Below are positions 43,967-53,546 of a DNA stretch of 64,000 nucleotides, piece by piece. The stretch comes from Gillisella vitis (GTDB lineage: Bacteria; Pseudomonadota; Alphaproteobacteria; Rhizobiales; Rhizobiaceae): assembly GCA_009744235.1 (NCBI GenBank), contig WPHV01000005.1, forward strand, positions 248,001-312,000, given 5' to 3'. The notes below the pieces were generated by a model, which saw only the letters and a list, made by a program, of their open reading frames with translations, was not told the DNA's origin and made no database searches. Both the position numbers and the translations under genes were made by a program. Each line of letters starts with the position of its first letter. Position 1 is the first letter of the stretch.

Positions 43967-44518
43967 CTAAGCGGTCATGCGGACACTGCGACTGAACCAG
44001 TCCAAGCGGTTCACTTCGTACACCACGTCGCCTTGTTCACTTCCAGAAATAGGATCAGGCCAATCATAGTAATCGGTGCGAACATAAGTCATGTTGATCT
44101 TTTCCATGACCCGGCGCGAGCCGATGTTCACCGTCATGGTGGTCGCAATGATTTTCTCATAACCGCCTTTGCTGAAGCCCCACCCCAAAAGAGCCAAGGC
44201 CCCTTCCGAAGCAAGCCCTTGCCCCCACTCCTTCCGACATAGGCGATACCCGATCTCGGCTACGGTATCGCTTGCGGGAGACAAGCAAACCCATCCGACA
44301 AATTCACCGGTGCAGCGTCTGCGCACGGTCCACACGTGTGGTTCCGTTCCACGCGGCATCAGGAATGTTACAGTTTCCGGCTCGATCGTCTCATGGTTCA
44401 CCGCGCCACCATTGAGAAAGCGCATTACCTCGGGATCGAGTTCAAGTGCGATAAAGTCTGCTCTGTCACTTGGAAGGCAGGGCGTGAGAGTAAGACGATC
44501 GGTGTGTATGACAGCCAC
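43967..44518 (-). CDS. GNAT family N-acetyltransferase (RimJ/RimL type)
   Basis: The 183-residue protein begins with the typical TDRLTLTPCLPSDRADFIAL strand-helix. The acetyl-CoA-binding core reads AEIGYRLCRKEWGQGLASEGALALLGWGF, with Q-G-x-A for the pyrophosphate loop, followed by TMTVNIGSRRVMEKINM. The RimJ/RimL-like layout fits N-terminal or amino-group acetylation of a protein or small molecule, but the substrate is unknown. It lies between the MFS gene and a LysR gene on the same strand, with gaps of about 150 bp on each side, so it is probably transcribed alone. Confidence 0.88.
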   Translation of the reverse strand: MAVIHTDRLTLTPCLPSDRADFIALELDPEVMRFLNGGAVNHETIEPETVTFLMPRGTEPHVWTVRRRCTGEFVGWVCLSPASDTVAEIGYRLCRKEWGQGLASEGALALLGWGFSKGGYEKIIATTMTVNIGSRRVMEKINMTYVRTDYYDWPDPISGSEQGDVVYEVNRLDWFSRSVRMTA

Positions 44519-44674
44519 TTTTCAGCATTCCTTTCCTTGTGGTCACAGGTCGCAAAACTTAAACGATCTAGAGAGCTACGTTAGGAGATGAAGTGGTCAT
44601 CGGCAGTCAGCCTCTCGATCCTAAATTACTTTATGACGTTGCGGGCTATGACGCGATAGCCTTGCATCCAGCAT

Positions 44675-45625
44675 TCAGGAAGTCCGCGCCTGACCGTGCA
44701 ACCACTTTACAAAAAGCGCTGCCGGTGGATGGAGGGTTCCGTTGCTTGGATAGACCACATGGTAGTTCATTTCTGCGGAGAGACTTTCGGTGACGGCTTT
44801 GACCAATTGGCCAGAGGAGATTTCATCGACCGCAAGTATGGACCGCACCAGAGCAAAGCCTTCTCCCCGCCGACACGCATCTAACATCTCGTCGAAAGTG
44901 GGGAAGACCACCATTTTCGCAAGATATTCGGAAATCCAATCTGCGCCTTCGATGCCGAAGAGTTCCAGCATCCAGCGTCGCCAATCCAGCCTGGTATGAT
45001 AGGCGTCGGCATGGGTTAAAAACGGAGCGGCGGCAAAAGCGTTTCGCGGGGGAAGTTGTTCGGAAAGCGTCGGCGAACACACTGCAAACTCCTCGTCGGC
45101 GGAGAGCGCAAACCCGCCTTGACCTTGCACAGGTTGAGCCAAGCGAATCTGGACGTCTGCACCTCCATCGGAAAAAACATCGCGTCGATAGTCTTGGCTA
45201 AGCCGAAGCGAAATTTCCGGATGCAATGCCAGGAAGGCGTCAAGCCGGCGGGCAAGCCAATAGCGATAAAGCTCGGGCGCAACGACCACATGCAAATCAT
45301 TATGCCGGGATTGTGGGCGGGCGGCTTCCAATGCGTCTGAGACCCCGCGAAGCTGGCCTTGCAGTTGGAAGGCAAGCGCTCGCGCGTTCGCCGTTGGCTT
45401 CATCGCCTTACCTGAGCGCTCGAACAGTCGCTGTTCTACAAAGCCCTCCAACTGAGAAATATGGTGGCTAACGGCGCTTTGCGTCAAATGAAGCCGCGCT
45501 GCCGTCTTCGTTACACTTCCAGACTGTACGACCTCGACGAATGACAACAGGATCGACCACGACGGTATCCCACGACGCATCCATCGAAATTCATCATGAT
45601 AAGCATGGTCAGACTTTGTTTCCAT
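44675..45625 (-). CDS. LysR-family regulator
   Basis: The ATG at 45625 follows ACGGGAA and gives 316 residues. The helix-turn-helix region is GSVTKTAARLHLTQSAVSHHISQLEGFVEQRLFERSGKAMKPT at about residues 37-79. The effector domain follows (HVVVAPELYRYWLARRL, ADVQIRLAQPVQG). LFERSGKAM fits the GcvA-like LysR subgroup. It is divergent from a tiny ORF at 45680. No obvious target operon lies next to it. An 80-codon upstream extension of the frame looks non-coding. Confidence 0.85.
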   Translation of the reverse strand: METKSDHAYHDEFRWMRRGIPSWSILLSFVEVVQSGSVTKTAARLHLTQSAVSHHISQLEGFVEQRLFERSGKAMKPTANARALAFQLQGQLRGVSDALEAARPQSRHNDLHVVVAPELYRYWLARRLDAFLALHPEISLRLSQDYRRDVFSDGGADVQIRLAQPVQGQGGFALSADEEFAVCSPTLSEQLPPRNAFAAAPFLTHADAYHTRLDWRRWMLELFGIEGADWISEYLAKMVVFPTFDEMLDACRRGEGFALVRSILAVDEISSGQLVKAVTESLSAEMNYHVVYPSNGTLHPPAALFVKWLHGQARTS

Positions 45626-45679
45626 TTCCCGTAAACTCCCGTGATCATTGACGGAACCTAACAGGTTTTGGAGAAAATC

Positions 45680-45814
45680 ATGAGGATTATCTATCGATTG
45701 ATACGGCGCTGGAGAAGTCGCCGGTGCGCGGAACCTCCAATAACCCTCTATAGTGATGTCGGCCTTGAGCTTCCCTTTGAGAAGGCCCATTGGCAAAGCT
45801 TCAACCGTTGGTGA
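45680..45814 (+). CDS. Possible 44-residue small basic protein
   Basis: A short frame with a strong ribosome site (TTGGAGAAAATC) encodes MRIIYRLIRRWRSRRC followed by about 28 residues with no charge bias. It is divergent from the LysR gene at 45625 with a 54-bp gap, the usual arrangement of a LysR gene and its target. It has no membrane helix. I cannot name a family, and the frame could be chance. Confidence 0.35.
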   Translation: MRIIYRLIRRWRSRRCAEPPITLYSDVGLELPFEKAHWQSFNRW

Positions 45815-45940
45815 CGAAATTGTAACGTCTGACACGCTGGCCAAAACGCTTCCGCCATTGGCGCAAAGCAATCGCATTCACAGCCGGTTCAGCCCGTCTG
45901 CACCGCCGGGCAAGGATATCCTCGCGCTTAGTAAACGTAA

Positions 45941-46080
45941 GCGCCCGCTCGCCCCATCACCCCGCCTCCGCTATGCTCGCCGGACCTCTCCCCGCTGGGG
46001 CGAGGAAACAACAGGCGCTGCGGCTCTTTCCCTCTTCTCCCCAGCGGGGAGAAGGTGGCGGCAGCCGGATGAGGGGGGCG
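45941..46080. repeat. RIME-like rhizobial intergenic mosaic repeat
   Basis: The stretch has two GC-rich palindromes, CCTCTCCCCGCTGGGGCGAGG... at 45985-46005 and a perfect 9-bp-arm palindrome (CTTCTCCCC, AGC, GGGGAGAAG) at 46034-46054. The first palindrome's core is also the reverse complement of the second's. Flanking text such as GCAGCCGGATGAGGGG is common in rhizobial intergenic mosaic elements. The remainder of the gap, 45815-45940, has no gene. The identification is from memory of the pattern. Confidence 0.7.
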
Positions 46081-46158
46081 GAGCCAAAACGGCGAACGTA
46101 ATCAATAACGGCTCTTGCTCTCAGATATGTCGCTTATCATTTCACATCAAACGCTTAT

Positions 46159-46186
46159 AAAAAACGCCCGGCCTCTCAACCGGGCG
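46159..46186 (-). terminator. Rho-independent terminator after the chemoreceptor gene
   Basis: On the minus strand CGCCCGG and CCGGGCG arms enclose an 8-base loop and are followed by TTTTTT. It lies about 24 bp past the stop codon of the chemoreceptor gene at 46210. Confidence 0.88.
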
Positions 46187-46209
46187 CCCGTAACCTCACA
46201 CCATATCCC

Positions 46210-48744
46210 TCAAGCCGCCCGATCCCAATGCCCCGGCTGCGATCCATTCTCCAGCTTGAACTGCTGCAACAGCCCCACCAATTGATCCGCCTCGTCGGCC
46301 AACATGCGGCTGGCGGCGGAGGTTTCTTCGACCATGGCGGCGTTTTGCTGGGTCAGGCTGTCCATCTGGCCGACGGCGCTGTTGACTTCGCCAAGGGCTG
46401 CCGATTGGTCGCGGCTGGCGGCGGCTATGCCTTCGACATGGGTGCTGATCGTGGCGATCTGCTGGCTGATGACGGTCAGGGCAGCACCGGTTTCCTGCAC
46501 CAGCCTTGCTCCGGCATTGACCTCTTCGGTGGAGGTGTTGATCAGCGTTTTGATGTCTTTTGCGGCGCGGCCAGAGCGTTGGGCGAGTTCACGCACTTCC
46601 TGGGCGACGACGGCAAAGCCCTTGCCCGCCTCACCCGCACGGGCCGCCTCGACACCGGCATTCAACGCCAGAAGATTGGTCTGAAAGGCGATTTCTTCGA
46701 TGACGCTGATGATCTGCTCGATCTTCTTTGAGGCATCCTCGATCCGGCCCATGGCAGAGACGGCATTGCCGACCACGACAGCCGATTTCTCGGCATTCCC
46801 ACGGGTTTCACCAACGATCTCATTGACCTCACGCGCCTTGTTGGCAGCCTGGCGGACATTGGAGGTGACTTCGTTGACGGCGGCGGCGGTTTCTTCCAGC
46901 GAGGCAGCCTGGGTTTCCGTGCGGCGCGACAGGTCGTCGGAGGAATGGGCCATCTGCTGCACATTGCCTTGAATGGCGGTGACATTGCCCTGGATCAGGC
47001 CAATGGTTTCCTTCAGCCGGGTCAGCGAGCGGTTGAAATCGCTGCGCAACTGTTCCATGCGTCCGGCAAAGGGATGGTCCAGCGTGGCGGAGACGTCACC
47101 ATTGGCGAGGCGCTCCAGCCCGGCGGCCAGTTCCGTTACCGCAAATTGCACGTCCTGGTCTGCCTGCTGCTTTTCCGCATCGTTGCGGGCGCGCTCAGCC
47201 TCGCTTTCAGCCCGAACCCGCGCCCCCTCCGCCTCGACGCGGATCTTCGCCTCGGCATTGTCCTTGAATACGCCAAGCGCGCGGGCCATATCGCCGATTT
47301 CATCGGGACGCGCGCCACCAGCAATCTCGATCTCGAGATCACCGGATGCCAGGCGCCGCATAGCGGCGGTGATTTGGTTGATCGGCCCCTTGAAAGTGGC
47401 GATCAGACCAATGCCAGCGACAATGGCGATGACGACGCCCGCCAGCAGAGCCAGCGCTGACATGGTATCGGCAGAGGCGCTCTGCGCATCGGCCACTTGG
47501 CGCTGCGAGGCGGCAAAATCGCTGAGCTGCGACCAGATGGCGTCGATATCGCGTGCGGCGGCCAGGAAGGCGGCTGTTTTCTGGCCATCCATGGCCACCA
47601 GCTGAGTGGCCTTATCGCCCATAGCATCCGTCAACGGGCCAATCTGCGCCAGCTTCGTCTTAATGTCGGCGCTAACATTGGGGTCCTTGGCCATGGCTGT
47701 GGCACGGCGCTTCAGGGTGCCAAGCGAGGCCTGCAATTTTTGCAGACCATCCGCCGATGCCGCCGCCAGGAACCGCGAACTACGCAGCTCAACCCCATTG
47801 CTGATATCCACCAGCTGACGTGTTGCGGTAAGCAAAGCTGTCGCTTCGGCAATCGGCTGGTCAAGAGTGCCAAACACCGCCGTCGCCTGCCGGGATTTCA
47901 GGGTGGACGCGCCCTGCAAGCGGATGGACACCGGACGCATCAAGTTGATCGCCTGTTCGGCTGCGCCAACTGTCGTGTCATTGGTCACGCCGATTTCGAC
48001 CTGAGAGGACAAAAGCTGAACGGTGTCGGTCAGCGATGTGCCAAGCACGGCCTGTTCCGCTGGCAAGGCGGCAGCGATATCGGCCACGGCCTTTTTCAGC
48101 TCCGGCATCCGCGTCTTGACCAGCTCCATCTTCGCCTCCGCGGCGGTGGCGCTGTTGAAATCAGTGACAAGATCGGCAATCAGATTGGCGCCGCGCGTCA
48201 GCCGGTCGGAATCACGCAACATGGTCTTGGCCTGATTTTCATCCTTGGCCAGCGCCTCGCGGACACTGGTGGAATAGGAAAGCAGGTCGCTTTGCTGGCT
48301 GGACAGTTGCTGGGTATCGGCCTCCAGGGCCGCACGCAGATCCGCCGCGCCATGATCCAAATCCCACAGGCGCTTGACCTGGCCGGCAATCGATTCCGTT
48401 CCGGCAATCGCCGCATCGACCTGGGCAGCGCCGCTCAGACCGTCAAGCGAGGTGCGCATGGCCTTCAAACTGGTCAACTGCTTATTCAGCTCCTGATCCA
48501 GCGCCGTTTTCGATGCATCCGTCGTCTTTTGCAGGAAAGCCGTCATCGCCGCATAGACATTCTTGAAACCACTCAGCGTGTTGACCACACTATTGGTGAC
48601 GTCCATCTGCCCTTGCAGGATACGCGATGCGTAGTAGCCGGTCAGACCAACGGCCGAAATACTGAGAACAAACGGAACGATGAAGACCAGAACCTTGGTC
48701 TGAATCTTGCACCGAGAAAGTAGACGATCAAATAGCATAGCCAA
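46210..48744 (-). CDS. Methyl-accepting chemotaxis protein with a large sensor domain
   Basis: The 844-residue receptor has TM1 (about 17-40), a periplasmic sensor of about 390 residues that is helical and rich in T, A and D, TM2 (about 432-455), a HAMP domain and a second HAMP-like segment, and the signalling hairpin with the conserved [17 protein letters not shown] and [18 protein letters not shown]. Two HAMP domains in series are seen in many rhizobial receptors. The C-terminus ends in QPGHWDRAA with no NWETF pentapeptide. The sensor resembles no named ligand domain by eye. It is transcribed alone, with an AT-rich upstream gap (48745-48995). Confidence 0.9.
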   Translation of the reverse strand: MAMLFDRLLSRCKIQTKVLVFIVPFVLSISAVGLTGYYASRILQGQMDVTNSVVNTLSGFKNVYAAMTAFLQKTTDASKTALDQELNKQLTSLKAMRTSLDGLSGAAQVDAAIAGTESIAGQVKRLWDLDHGAADLRAALEADTQQLSSQQSDLLSYSTSVREALAKDENQAKTMLRDSDRLTRGANLIADLVTDFNSATAAEAKMELVKTRMPELKKAVADIAAALPAEQAVLGTSLTDTVQLLSSQVEIGVTNDTTVGAAEQAINLMRPVSIRLQGASTLKSRQATAVFGTLDQPIAEATALLTATRQLVDISNGVELRSSRFLAAASADGLQKLQASLGTLKRRATAMAKDPNVSADIKTKLAQIGPLTDAMGDKATQLVAMDGQKTAAFLAAARDIDAIWSQLSDFAASQRQVADAQSASADTMSALALLAGVVIAIVAGIGLIATFKGPINQITAAMRRLASGDLEIEIAGGARPDEIGDMARALGVFKDNAEAKIRVEAEGARVRAESEAERARNDAEKQQADQDVQFAVTELAAGLERLANGDVSATLDHPFAGRMEQLRSDFNRSLTRLKETIGLIQGNVTAIQGNVQQMAHSSDDLSRRTETQAASLEETAAAVNEVTSNVRQAANKAREVNEIVGETRGNAEKSAVVVGNAVSAMGRIEDASKKIEQIISVIEEIAFQTNLLALNAGVEAARAGEAGKGFAVVAQEVRELAQRSGRAAKDIKTLINTSTEEVNAGARLVQETGAALTVISQQIATISTHVEGIAAASRDQSAALGEVNSAVGQMDSLTQQNAAMVEETSAASRMLADEADQLVGLLQQFKLENGSQPGHWDRAA

Positions 48745-48995
48745 ACCCCCGAAAACAAAGGGCGAAATTAATTAATTCGAATAAACGAATATAATTGCCG
48801 CCTTTCTTTTCTTGCATGGGGGTCTGAAGAAATTCTGAATATTCTATTTCGACTTATAGTTATGCACGATCACTTCGTTCTAAAAAGCAACGGACTTTGT
48901 ATAAGATTCTATTTTCGACACAAGAAAATAAACCTTAAGTTGCTTTTATTGATTTAAAATCCCTATGCGTTTATTCGAGACAGGTGGTTTCAGCT

Positions 48996-49856
48996 CTATC
49001 GCCGCCCGGCGAAGGCATCCGACCAATCTCTCATCAGGGTAACCAAACGCCCGGCGCAATCGCGGATTTCGCTTCTGTGGCGGTCGTCATTATTGGTGAC
49101 CAACCATTGCCGATGGCGCAATTCGGTAATCTCCTCGTCAACTCGCTGAAGCTGCGGATGGCTATCACCGATAAAACACGGCAGGACCGCAAGGCCCATG
49201 CCCGAGACTGCCATATCTTTCAAGGAGCGCGGGCGGTTGACGGTGATCAGGATCTGCTCGGCCCTATGTTGATGCGGCCATTTCAAATAGGCCGAGATTG
49301 CCGCCTCCTGCGTTACCGCGATCCAGGGTTGGGCTTGCAGTTCGTCGGCAAGGCGGTGGCGATAGGCCGCGTAGGCAACCTCGCCGAATGGGACTCTGGC
49401 AAGATTGCTCTCCTGTGGCTCGAAAGCCCGGATACCAATATCGGTTTCGCGATGCGCAAGGGCTGCGCGCTCTTCGGTAATATGCAAATCGAGGCGAAAG
49501 CGATCAGTGCTCCGGCACAGCTTCGGCAGGTTTTGAGCGATCAGCCAGGCAATCCATGTTCCCGCCGTCACCCGCACCAGTGCTGGCTGCGACGCCTCTT
49601 GGCGCCAGAGATCAATGCCGCGCTCCGCCGCCTCAAAGGACTTCAGATGATCGAGCAGGGCGCGACCATCCACCGTTAACGTATACCCCGTCTGGGCGCG
49701 GTGAAACAGGATACGACCCAGCTTTTGCTCCAACTCCACCATCCGGCGGCCAAGGGTGGCGGCACTGAGGCCGGTGGATTGCACAGCCCCCGTCAGCCCG
49801 CCATTGCGCGCCACATCGATGAACAGTTGATAGGTATCCCAGGGCAGGTTTTTCAT
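48996..49856 (-). CDS. LysR-family regulator
   Basis: I chose the ATG at 49856 (MKNLPWDTYQLFIDVARNGGL), which gives 286 residues; an ATG at 49901 would add 15. The helix-turn-helix reads GAVQSTGLSAATLGRRMVELE at about residues 24-44. The effector domain includes VRVTAGTWIAWLIAQNLP and GIRAFEPQESNLARVPFGE. This regulator is divergent from the small gene at 49941 with a gap of about 84 bp. It is likely to regulate that gene or itself. The ligand is unknown. Confidence 0.82.
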   Translation of the reverse strand: MKNLPWDTYQLFIDVARNGGLTGAVQSTGLSAATLGRRMVELEQKLGRILFHRAQTGYTLTVDGRALLDHLKSFEAAERGIDLWRQEASQPALVRVTAGTWIAWLIAQNLPKLCRSTDRFRLDLHITEERAALAHRETDIGIRAFEPQESNLARVPFGEVAYAAYRHRLADELQAQPWIAVTQEAAISAYLKWPHQHRAEQILITVNRPRSLKDMAVSGMGLAVLPCFIGDSHPQLQRVDEEITELRHRQWLVTNNDDRHRSEIRDCAGRLVTLMRDWSDAFAGRR

Positions 49857-49940
49857 GGGTGAACGATATAGCGCAAACTTGGCGATATATCCATCATCCA
49901 TGAAACGCTAGCCTTCTCCACAACACTGGAGAAGACGATC

Positions 49941-50222
49941 ATGGACTTTATCGGATTGCTTGCTTTTCAGGAGACCATACGACGGGAGGCGATGAACCAT
50001 CATGCAGTAACGCCAGCCCAGCAAGAGGATGCGTTTTACAGCTTTTACAGTGAGCCATCCTGGCCGCGCCTAAGCCGGATCGTTACCCGAGTTTTCGACA
50101 TGCGAAAGCGCCGCAGGTGTGCGCCGGAAGATGTGCACGCGCAGGCGGAAGCGACAGTCGCCGCTTTGCCGCAGGCGCAGAGGTCTGATCAGCCGATAAC
50201 GCCAATCAGCATCAGGCCATAG
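49941..50222 (+). CDS. Small unknown protein divergent from a LysR gene
   Basis: The ATG at 49941 is preceded by GGAGAAGACGATC, a good ribosome site, and gives 93 residues. The middle is helical and basic: EPSWPRLSRIVTRVFDMRKRRRC, and the N-terminus MDFIGLLAFQETIRREAM may be amphipathic. It has no signal peptide. The last 30 residues overlap, on the opposite strand, the small ORF at 50189-50335. I recognise no family. Its position suggests control by the LysR protein at 49856. Confidence 0.45.
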   Translation: MDFIGLLAFQETIRREAMNHHAVTPAQQEDAFYSFYSEPSWPRLSRIVTRVFDMRKRRRCAPEDVHAQAEATVAALPQAQRSDQPITPISIRP

Positions 50223-50335
50223 ACCATGAAGCAGGCCATCAGGCCGAGGCCAGCGCTGCGCAGGATAAGTTTGTTCTGATCGTCACGCGCCTTGGCGATA
50301 GCAATGGCGCGGGCCTTCCGGATGGGTCTGTTCAT
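50189..50335 (-). CDS. Possible 48-residue single-span membrane microprotein
   Basis: The frame begins MNRPIRKARAIAIAKARDDQ and continues with a hydrophobic helix LILRSAGLGLMACFMVYG and LMLIGVIG before the stop. A GGAAAG site lies nine bases upstream of the ATG. It is convergent with and overlaps by 34 bp the 93-residue gene. Positive-inside topology puts the basic N-terminus in the cytoplasm. It was too short for the standard frame list but looks like a typical small bacterial membrane protein. Confidence 0.5.
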   Translation of the reverse strand: MNRPIRKARAIAIAKARDDQNKLILRSAGLGLMACFMVYGLMLIGVIG

Positions 50336-50543
50336 TGGCAGCACTTTCCAAAAGTTAAGCGGGGAATCACCCCGACCTTGATCGTAACCCTAACCCGTCC
50401 CGAAAAACAGCAAAACAACGAGGCGGAAGATCACGATGACTGAGGTATATTAACAACTATTGAAAGATGGTGGCGGGAATGCGGCGTGACGCAAGACTTG
50501 ACCATGCAGGACACAATTGCGGTAAACAAATCGTATCGTCGCG

Positions 50544-50620
50544 CTAGTGGTCCGATTCCGACATTTGCATCCGTTTGCAGCACCCTCGAGAGCAAATGTC
50601 GGAATCTTCAGGACCACTAG
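50544..50620. repeat. 77-bp palindromic element A (CTAGTGG ... CCACTAG)
   Basis: The outer ends CTAGTGG and CCACTAG are exact complements, and the inner arms GATTCCGACATTTGC and GCAAATGTCGGAATC also pair, with one small bulge (CTTCA) on one side. The centre is about 22 bp. The outline resembles a small transposon-like or REP-like element. Confidence 0.7.
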
Positions 50621-50633
50621 CAAGTCTCTGTTT

Positions 50634-50712
50634 CTAGTGGAATTTAAGAATTTGACATTTGATCCTCGACGGTGCCGCAAGGGGGTATCAAATGTCAAAT
50701 TCATTCCACTAG
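50634..50712. repeat. 79-bp palindromic element B (CTAGTGG ... CCACTAG)
   Basis: Its ends are the same CTAGTGG and CCACTAG as in element A, 14 bp away, but the inner arms differ (GAATTTGACATTTGAT and ATCAAATGTCAAATTC), with a four-base bulge on one side. The design is thus copied while the sequence is not. It ends 11 bp before the stop of the flavoprotein gene. Confidence 0.7.
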
Positions 50713-50723
50713 GATGACAAATA

Positions 50724-51911
50724 TTACGCCGCAAGGCCCGCTGCATGGCCCGACGCCCAGGCCCATTGAAAATTATAGCCACCCAGCCATCCCGTCACAT
50801 CGACGGCCTCGCCAATAAAATAAAGACCCGGCACCGCCTTGGCCTGCATGGTCTTGGAGTCCAGCGCCTGGGTATCGATGCCGCCCAGGGTCACCTCGGC
50901 GGTGCGGTAGCCTTCCGATCCCGCCGGTTTGATCTGCCAGTTGCGCAAGGCATCAGCAATGCTTGCCAAAACCTTGTCGGACAGGTCGGCAAGCGGCTTT
51001 TCCAGTCCATGGCGCTCGGTCCAATATTGCGCCAACCGCTTCGGCAGATATTGGCCCAAAACCGTCTGCACCGCCTGACGGCCATTGTCGCGTCGGGCGG
51101 TTTTCAGCAGATCCAGAAAATCCAGCTCCGGTTGCAGCGACAGGGTGATTGCCTCGCCCTCGCGCCAATAGGAGGAGATTTGCAGGATGGCCGGGCCGCT
51201 TAGACCGCGATGGGTAAACAGCAGTGCCTCGCGAAATTCGGTCTTGCCATGACGCACCCGTGTATCGACAGCCATGCCGGACAGCGGCGCCAGTTCCTCC
51301 AGCAGTCCCGGCTCCAGCGTCAGCGGCACCAATGCCGGGCGGGTCTCGACTAGGTCAATGCCAAACTGTTCGGCCAGCCGATAGGCAAAGCCGGTTGCGC
51401 CCATTTTCGGGATGGATTTGCCACCGGTGGCGATGATCAGCGATTGGCAGGCGATGGTGCCGTCAGAGGTCTCGACGCGAAAACCGTCCAGCGTCTTTTC
51501 CACGGCGCGGATGTCGGTCTGCAAATGCAGCCTGGCACCGGCGGCGCGCATCTCTTCCAGCAGCATGCGGATAATATCCTTGGCGCTGTCATCGCAGAAC
51601 AATTGCCCAAGGGTTTTTTCATGCCAGCCGATCCGGTGGCGCTCAACCATGGCGATGAAATCGGTGGGCGTGAACCGGGCCAGCGCCGATTTGGCAAAAT
51701 GCGGATTGGCGCTGATGTAGTTCTTTGGTCCGGCATTGACATTGGTGAAATTGCAGCGCCCGCCGCCGGAAATGCGGATCTTTTCGCCCGGCGCCTTGGC
51801 GTGATCAAGCACGGCCACAGACCGGCCCCGCTGGCCAGCCCGGATCGCCGCCATCATGCCGGCGGCCCCTGCCCCGATCACCACCACATCCACCCGTTTT
51901 TCCAATGTCAT
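50724..51911 (-). CDS. HI0933/BaiN-family flavoprotein (YhiN-like)
   Basis: The 395-residue protein has the FAD motif VVVIGAGAAGMMAAIRAGQRG at its N-terminus and the family signature KIRISGGGRCNFTN at about residues 44-57. Further family segments are LIIATGGKSIPKMGATGFAYRLAEQFG, RGLSGPAILQISSYW, VTLGGI, and the C-terminal GLYFIGEAVDVTGWLGGYNFQWAWASGHAAG. Members include bile-acid-converting BaiN and E. coli YhiN, but most have no known substrate. It is divergent from the glutamine synthetase-like gene with a 128-bp gap and is transcribed alone. Confidence 0.9.
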   Translation of the reverse strand: MTLEKRVDVVVIGAGAAGMMAAIRAGQRGRSVAVLDHAKAPGEKIRISGGGRCNFTNVNAGPKNYISANPHFAKSALARFTPTDFIAMVERHRIGWHEKTLGQLFCDDSAKDIIRMLLEEMRAAGARLHLQTDIRAVEKTLDGFRVETSDGTIACQSLIIATGGKSIPKMGATGFAYRLAEQFGIDLVETRPALVPLTLEPGLLEELAPLSGMAVDTRVRHGKTEFREALLFTHRGLSGPAILQISSYWREGEAITLSLQPELDFLDLLKTARRDNGRQAVQTVLGQYLPKRLAQYWTERHGLEKPLADLSDKVLASIADALRNWQIKPAGSEGYRTAEVTLGGIDTQALDSKTMQAKAVPGLYFIGEAVDVTGWLGGYNFQWAWASGHAAGLAA

Positions 51912-52039
51912 GTCCTCGTCATCATCGCCATGTCTGTTGTGTTTTCGATCGGCAAAGCGATGTCAATTGCATATTCACCCTCGCCAATTCCAGCGAGGCG
52001 GATATGATGGCATCATTATCAACACAGATCCGGTGAGAC

Positions 52040-53476
52040 ATGCCTGCAAAAAAGACAATGCTCAGACCCAAGGGCGCGGCGTCCAAAAAAGCAGGCATTC
52101 CCCCAGATATCAGCCCGACACGCGGGGTCAAGACCTGGAAAGAAGCGGCCTCCTGGCTGCGCTCCCGCGGCATCGAGGATATCGAATGCATCACGCCGGA
52201 TCTGGCCGGTGTGCCGCGCGGCAAGATGATGCCGAGCTCGAAATTCACCAGCAATACCTCGCTGGCCCTGCCATCAGCGCTCTATCGCCACACGATTTCA
52301 GGCGAATATCCTGATGAAACCGGCAATTTCCGCTATGACAGCCGCGATAGCGACATCAAGCTGCTGCCGGACCTTTCGACGCTGTCGGTCGTGCCTTGGG
52401 AGACCGATCCGACCGCGCAGGTGATCTGCGACATTGTCGGCACCGAAGGCGAGGATGTCAGCTATACGCCGCGCAACGTGCTGAAGAACGTCCTCAGCCT
52501 CTATGAGAAAAAGGGCTGGAAGGCGGTCGTCGCCCCGGAAATCGAATTCTATCTGGTCGCCAAGAACGAGGACCCGGATTACCCGCTGCATCCGCCGAAA
52601 GGCCGGTCTGGCCGGTCGATCATCGGCGGCCAAGGCTATTCGATTGCCGGGATCAACGAATTCGACGAGTTGATCGATGATATCTACCATTTCTCGGCCA
52701 AGCAGGGCCTGGAAATCGACACGTTGATTCATGAGGAAGGCCCGGCCCAGCTGGAAATCAACCTGCGGCACGGCGATCCGATCGAGCTGGCCGACCAGGT
52801 CTTCCTGTTCAAGCGCACCATTCGTGAAGCCGCCCTGAAGCACGGGATCTTCGCGACTTTCATGGCAAAGCCGATGCAGGGCCAGCCGGGGTCTGCCATG
52901 CATATCCACCAATCGGTGGTGGATATCGAAACCGGCCGCAATATCTTCTCCAAGGCCGATGGTTCGCCGTCGTCAGAATTTTTCCACTTCATCGGCGGTA
53001 TGCAGAAATATGTGCCGAATTCGCTAGTGATGATGGCGCCCTATGTCAATTCCTATCGCCGCCTGACGCCCGATATGGCCTGCCCGGTTAACAATGCCTG
53101 GGGCTATGACAATCGCACCACGGCCTTCCGGGTGCCGATTTCCGATGCGGCGGCGCGGCGGGTGGAAAACCGGCTGCCGAGTTCGGACTCCAACCCCTAT
53201 CTGGCGCTGGCCGCCTCGCTCGGCTGCGGCTATCTCGGAATCTTGAAAGCAATCGAGCCGACCGCACCGACGGCCGATACCGCCAATGAAGGCTCCATCG
53301 AGCTGCCGCGCGGCCTGCTGGAAGCCGTCGCCCTATTGGAAAGCGAGCCGGATTTCGAAACCGTGTTCGGCCGCGCCTTCATCGATATCTATGCGGGCGT
53401 CAAGCGCGGCGAATTCGAGACCTTCATGCAGGTGATCAGTCCCTGGGAGCGTGAATTCCTGCTGCTGAACGTCTGA
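52040..53476 (+). CDS. Glutamine synthetase family protein, gamma-glutamylputrescine synthetase-like
   Basis: The 478-residue enzyme has the GS family elements: a beta-grasp N-terminal domain (about 50-150), then VVAPEIEFYLV and EEGPAQLEINL metal-binding strands, HIHQSV (HxH), and NNAWGYDNRTTAFRVP with the SSDSNPYLALAASLGCG helix. The length and absence of the adenylylation loop of classical GlnA fit the PuuA subgroup, which ligates glutamate to putrescine in an ATP-dependent step. The next gene is PuuB-like, and potFGHI is 14 kb away, so a putrescine route is plausible. A GlnT-like or other GS-like function is possible. It starts well after an AGGCGGAT region. Confidence 0.85.
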   Translation: MPAKKTMLRPKGAASKKAGIPPDISPTRGVKTWKEAASWLRSRGIEDIECITPDLAGVPRGKMMPSSKFTSNTSLALPSALYRHTISGEYPDETGNFRYDSRDSDIKLLPDLSTLSVVPWETDPTAQVICDIVGTEGEDVSYTPRNVLKNVLSLYEKKGWKAVVAPEIEFYLVAKNEDPDYPLHPPKGRSGRSIIGGQGYSIAGINEFDELIDDIYHFSAKQGLEIDTLIHEEGPAQLEINLRHGDPIELADQVFLFKRTIREAALKHGIFATFMAKPMQGQPGSAMHIHQSVVDIETGRNIFSKADGSPSSEFFHFIGGMQKYVPNSLVMMAPYVNSYRRLTPDMACPVNNAWGYDNRTTAFRVPISDAAARRVENRLPSSDSNPYLALAASLGCGYLGILKAIEPTAPTADTANEGSIELPRGLLEAVALLESEPDFETVFGRAFIDIYAGVKRGEFETFMQVISPWEREFLLLNV

Positions 53477-53546
53477 TCCATACAGCTGTCATGGCGCCCG
53501 CTTGTCCCAGGCGGGCCGCCTTGCAGCGTTCAAAAAGGAGCTTCGC

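Larger units (their letters stand above)
50336..50723. other. Intergenic region with two tandem palindromic elements
   Basis: This 388-bp stretch has no gene. It contains the two palindromic elements at 50544 and 50634 and, left of them, about 200 bp of unremarkable sequence. No terminator with a U-tract was found. Confidence 0.5.

Noticed and set aside
47497..48723. 408-codon plus-strand open frame opposite the chemoreceptor gene
   Set aside because: Composition is unlike a protein, and the receptor on the minus strand is unambiguous.
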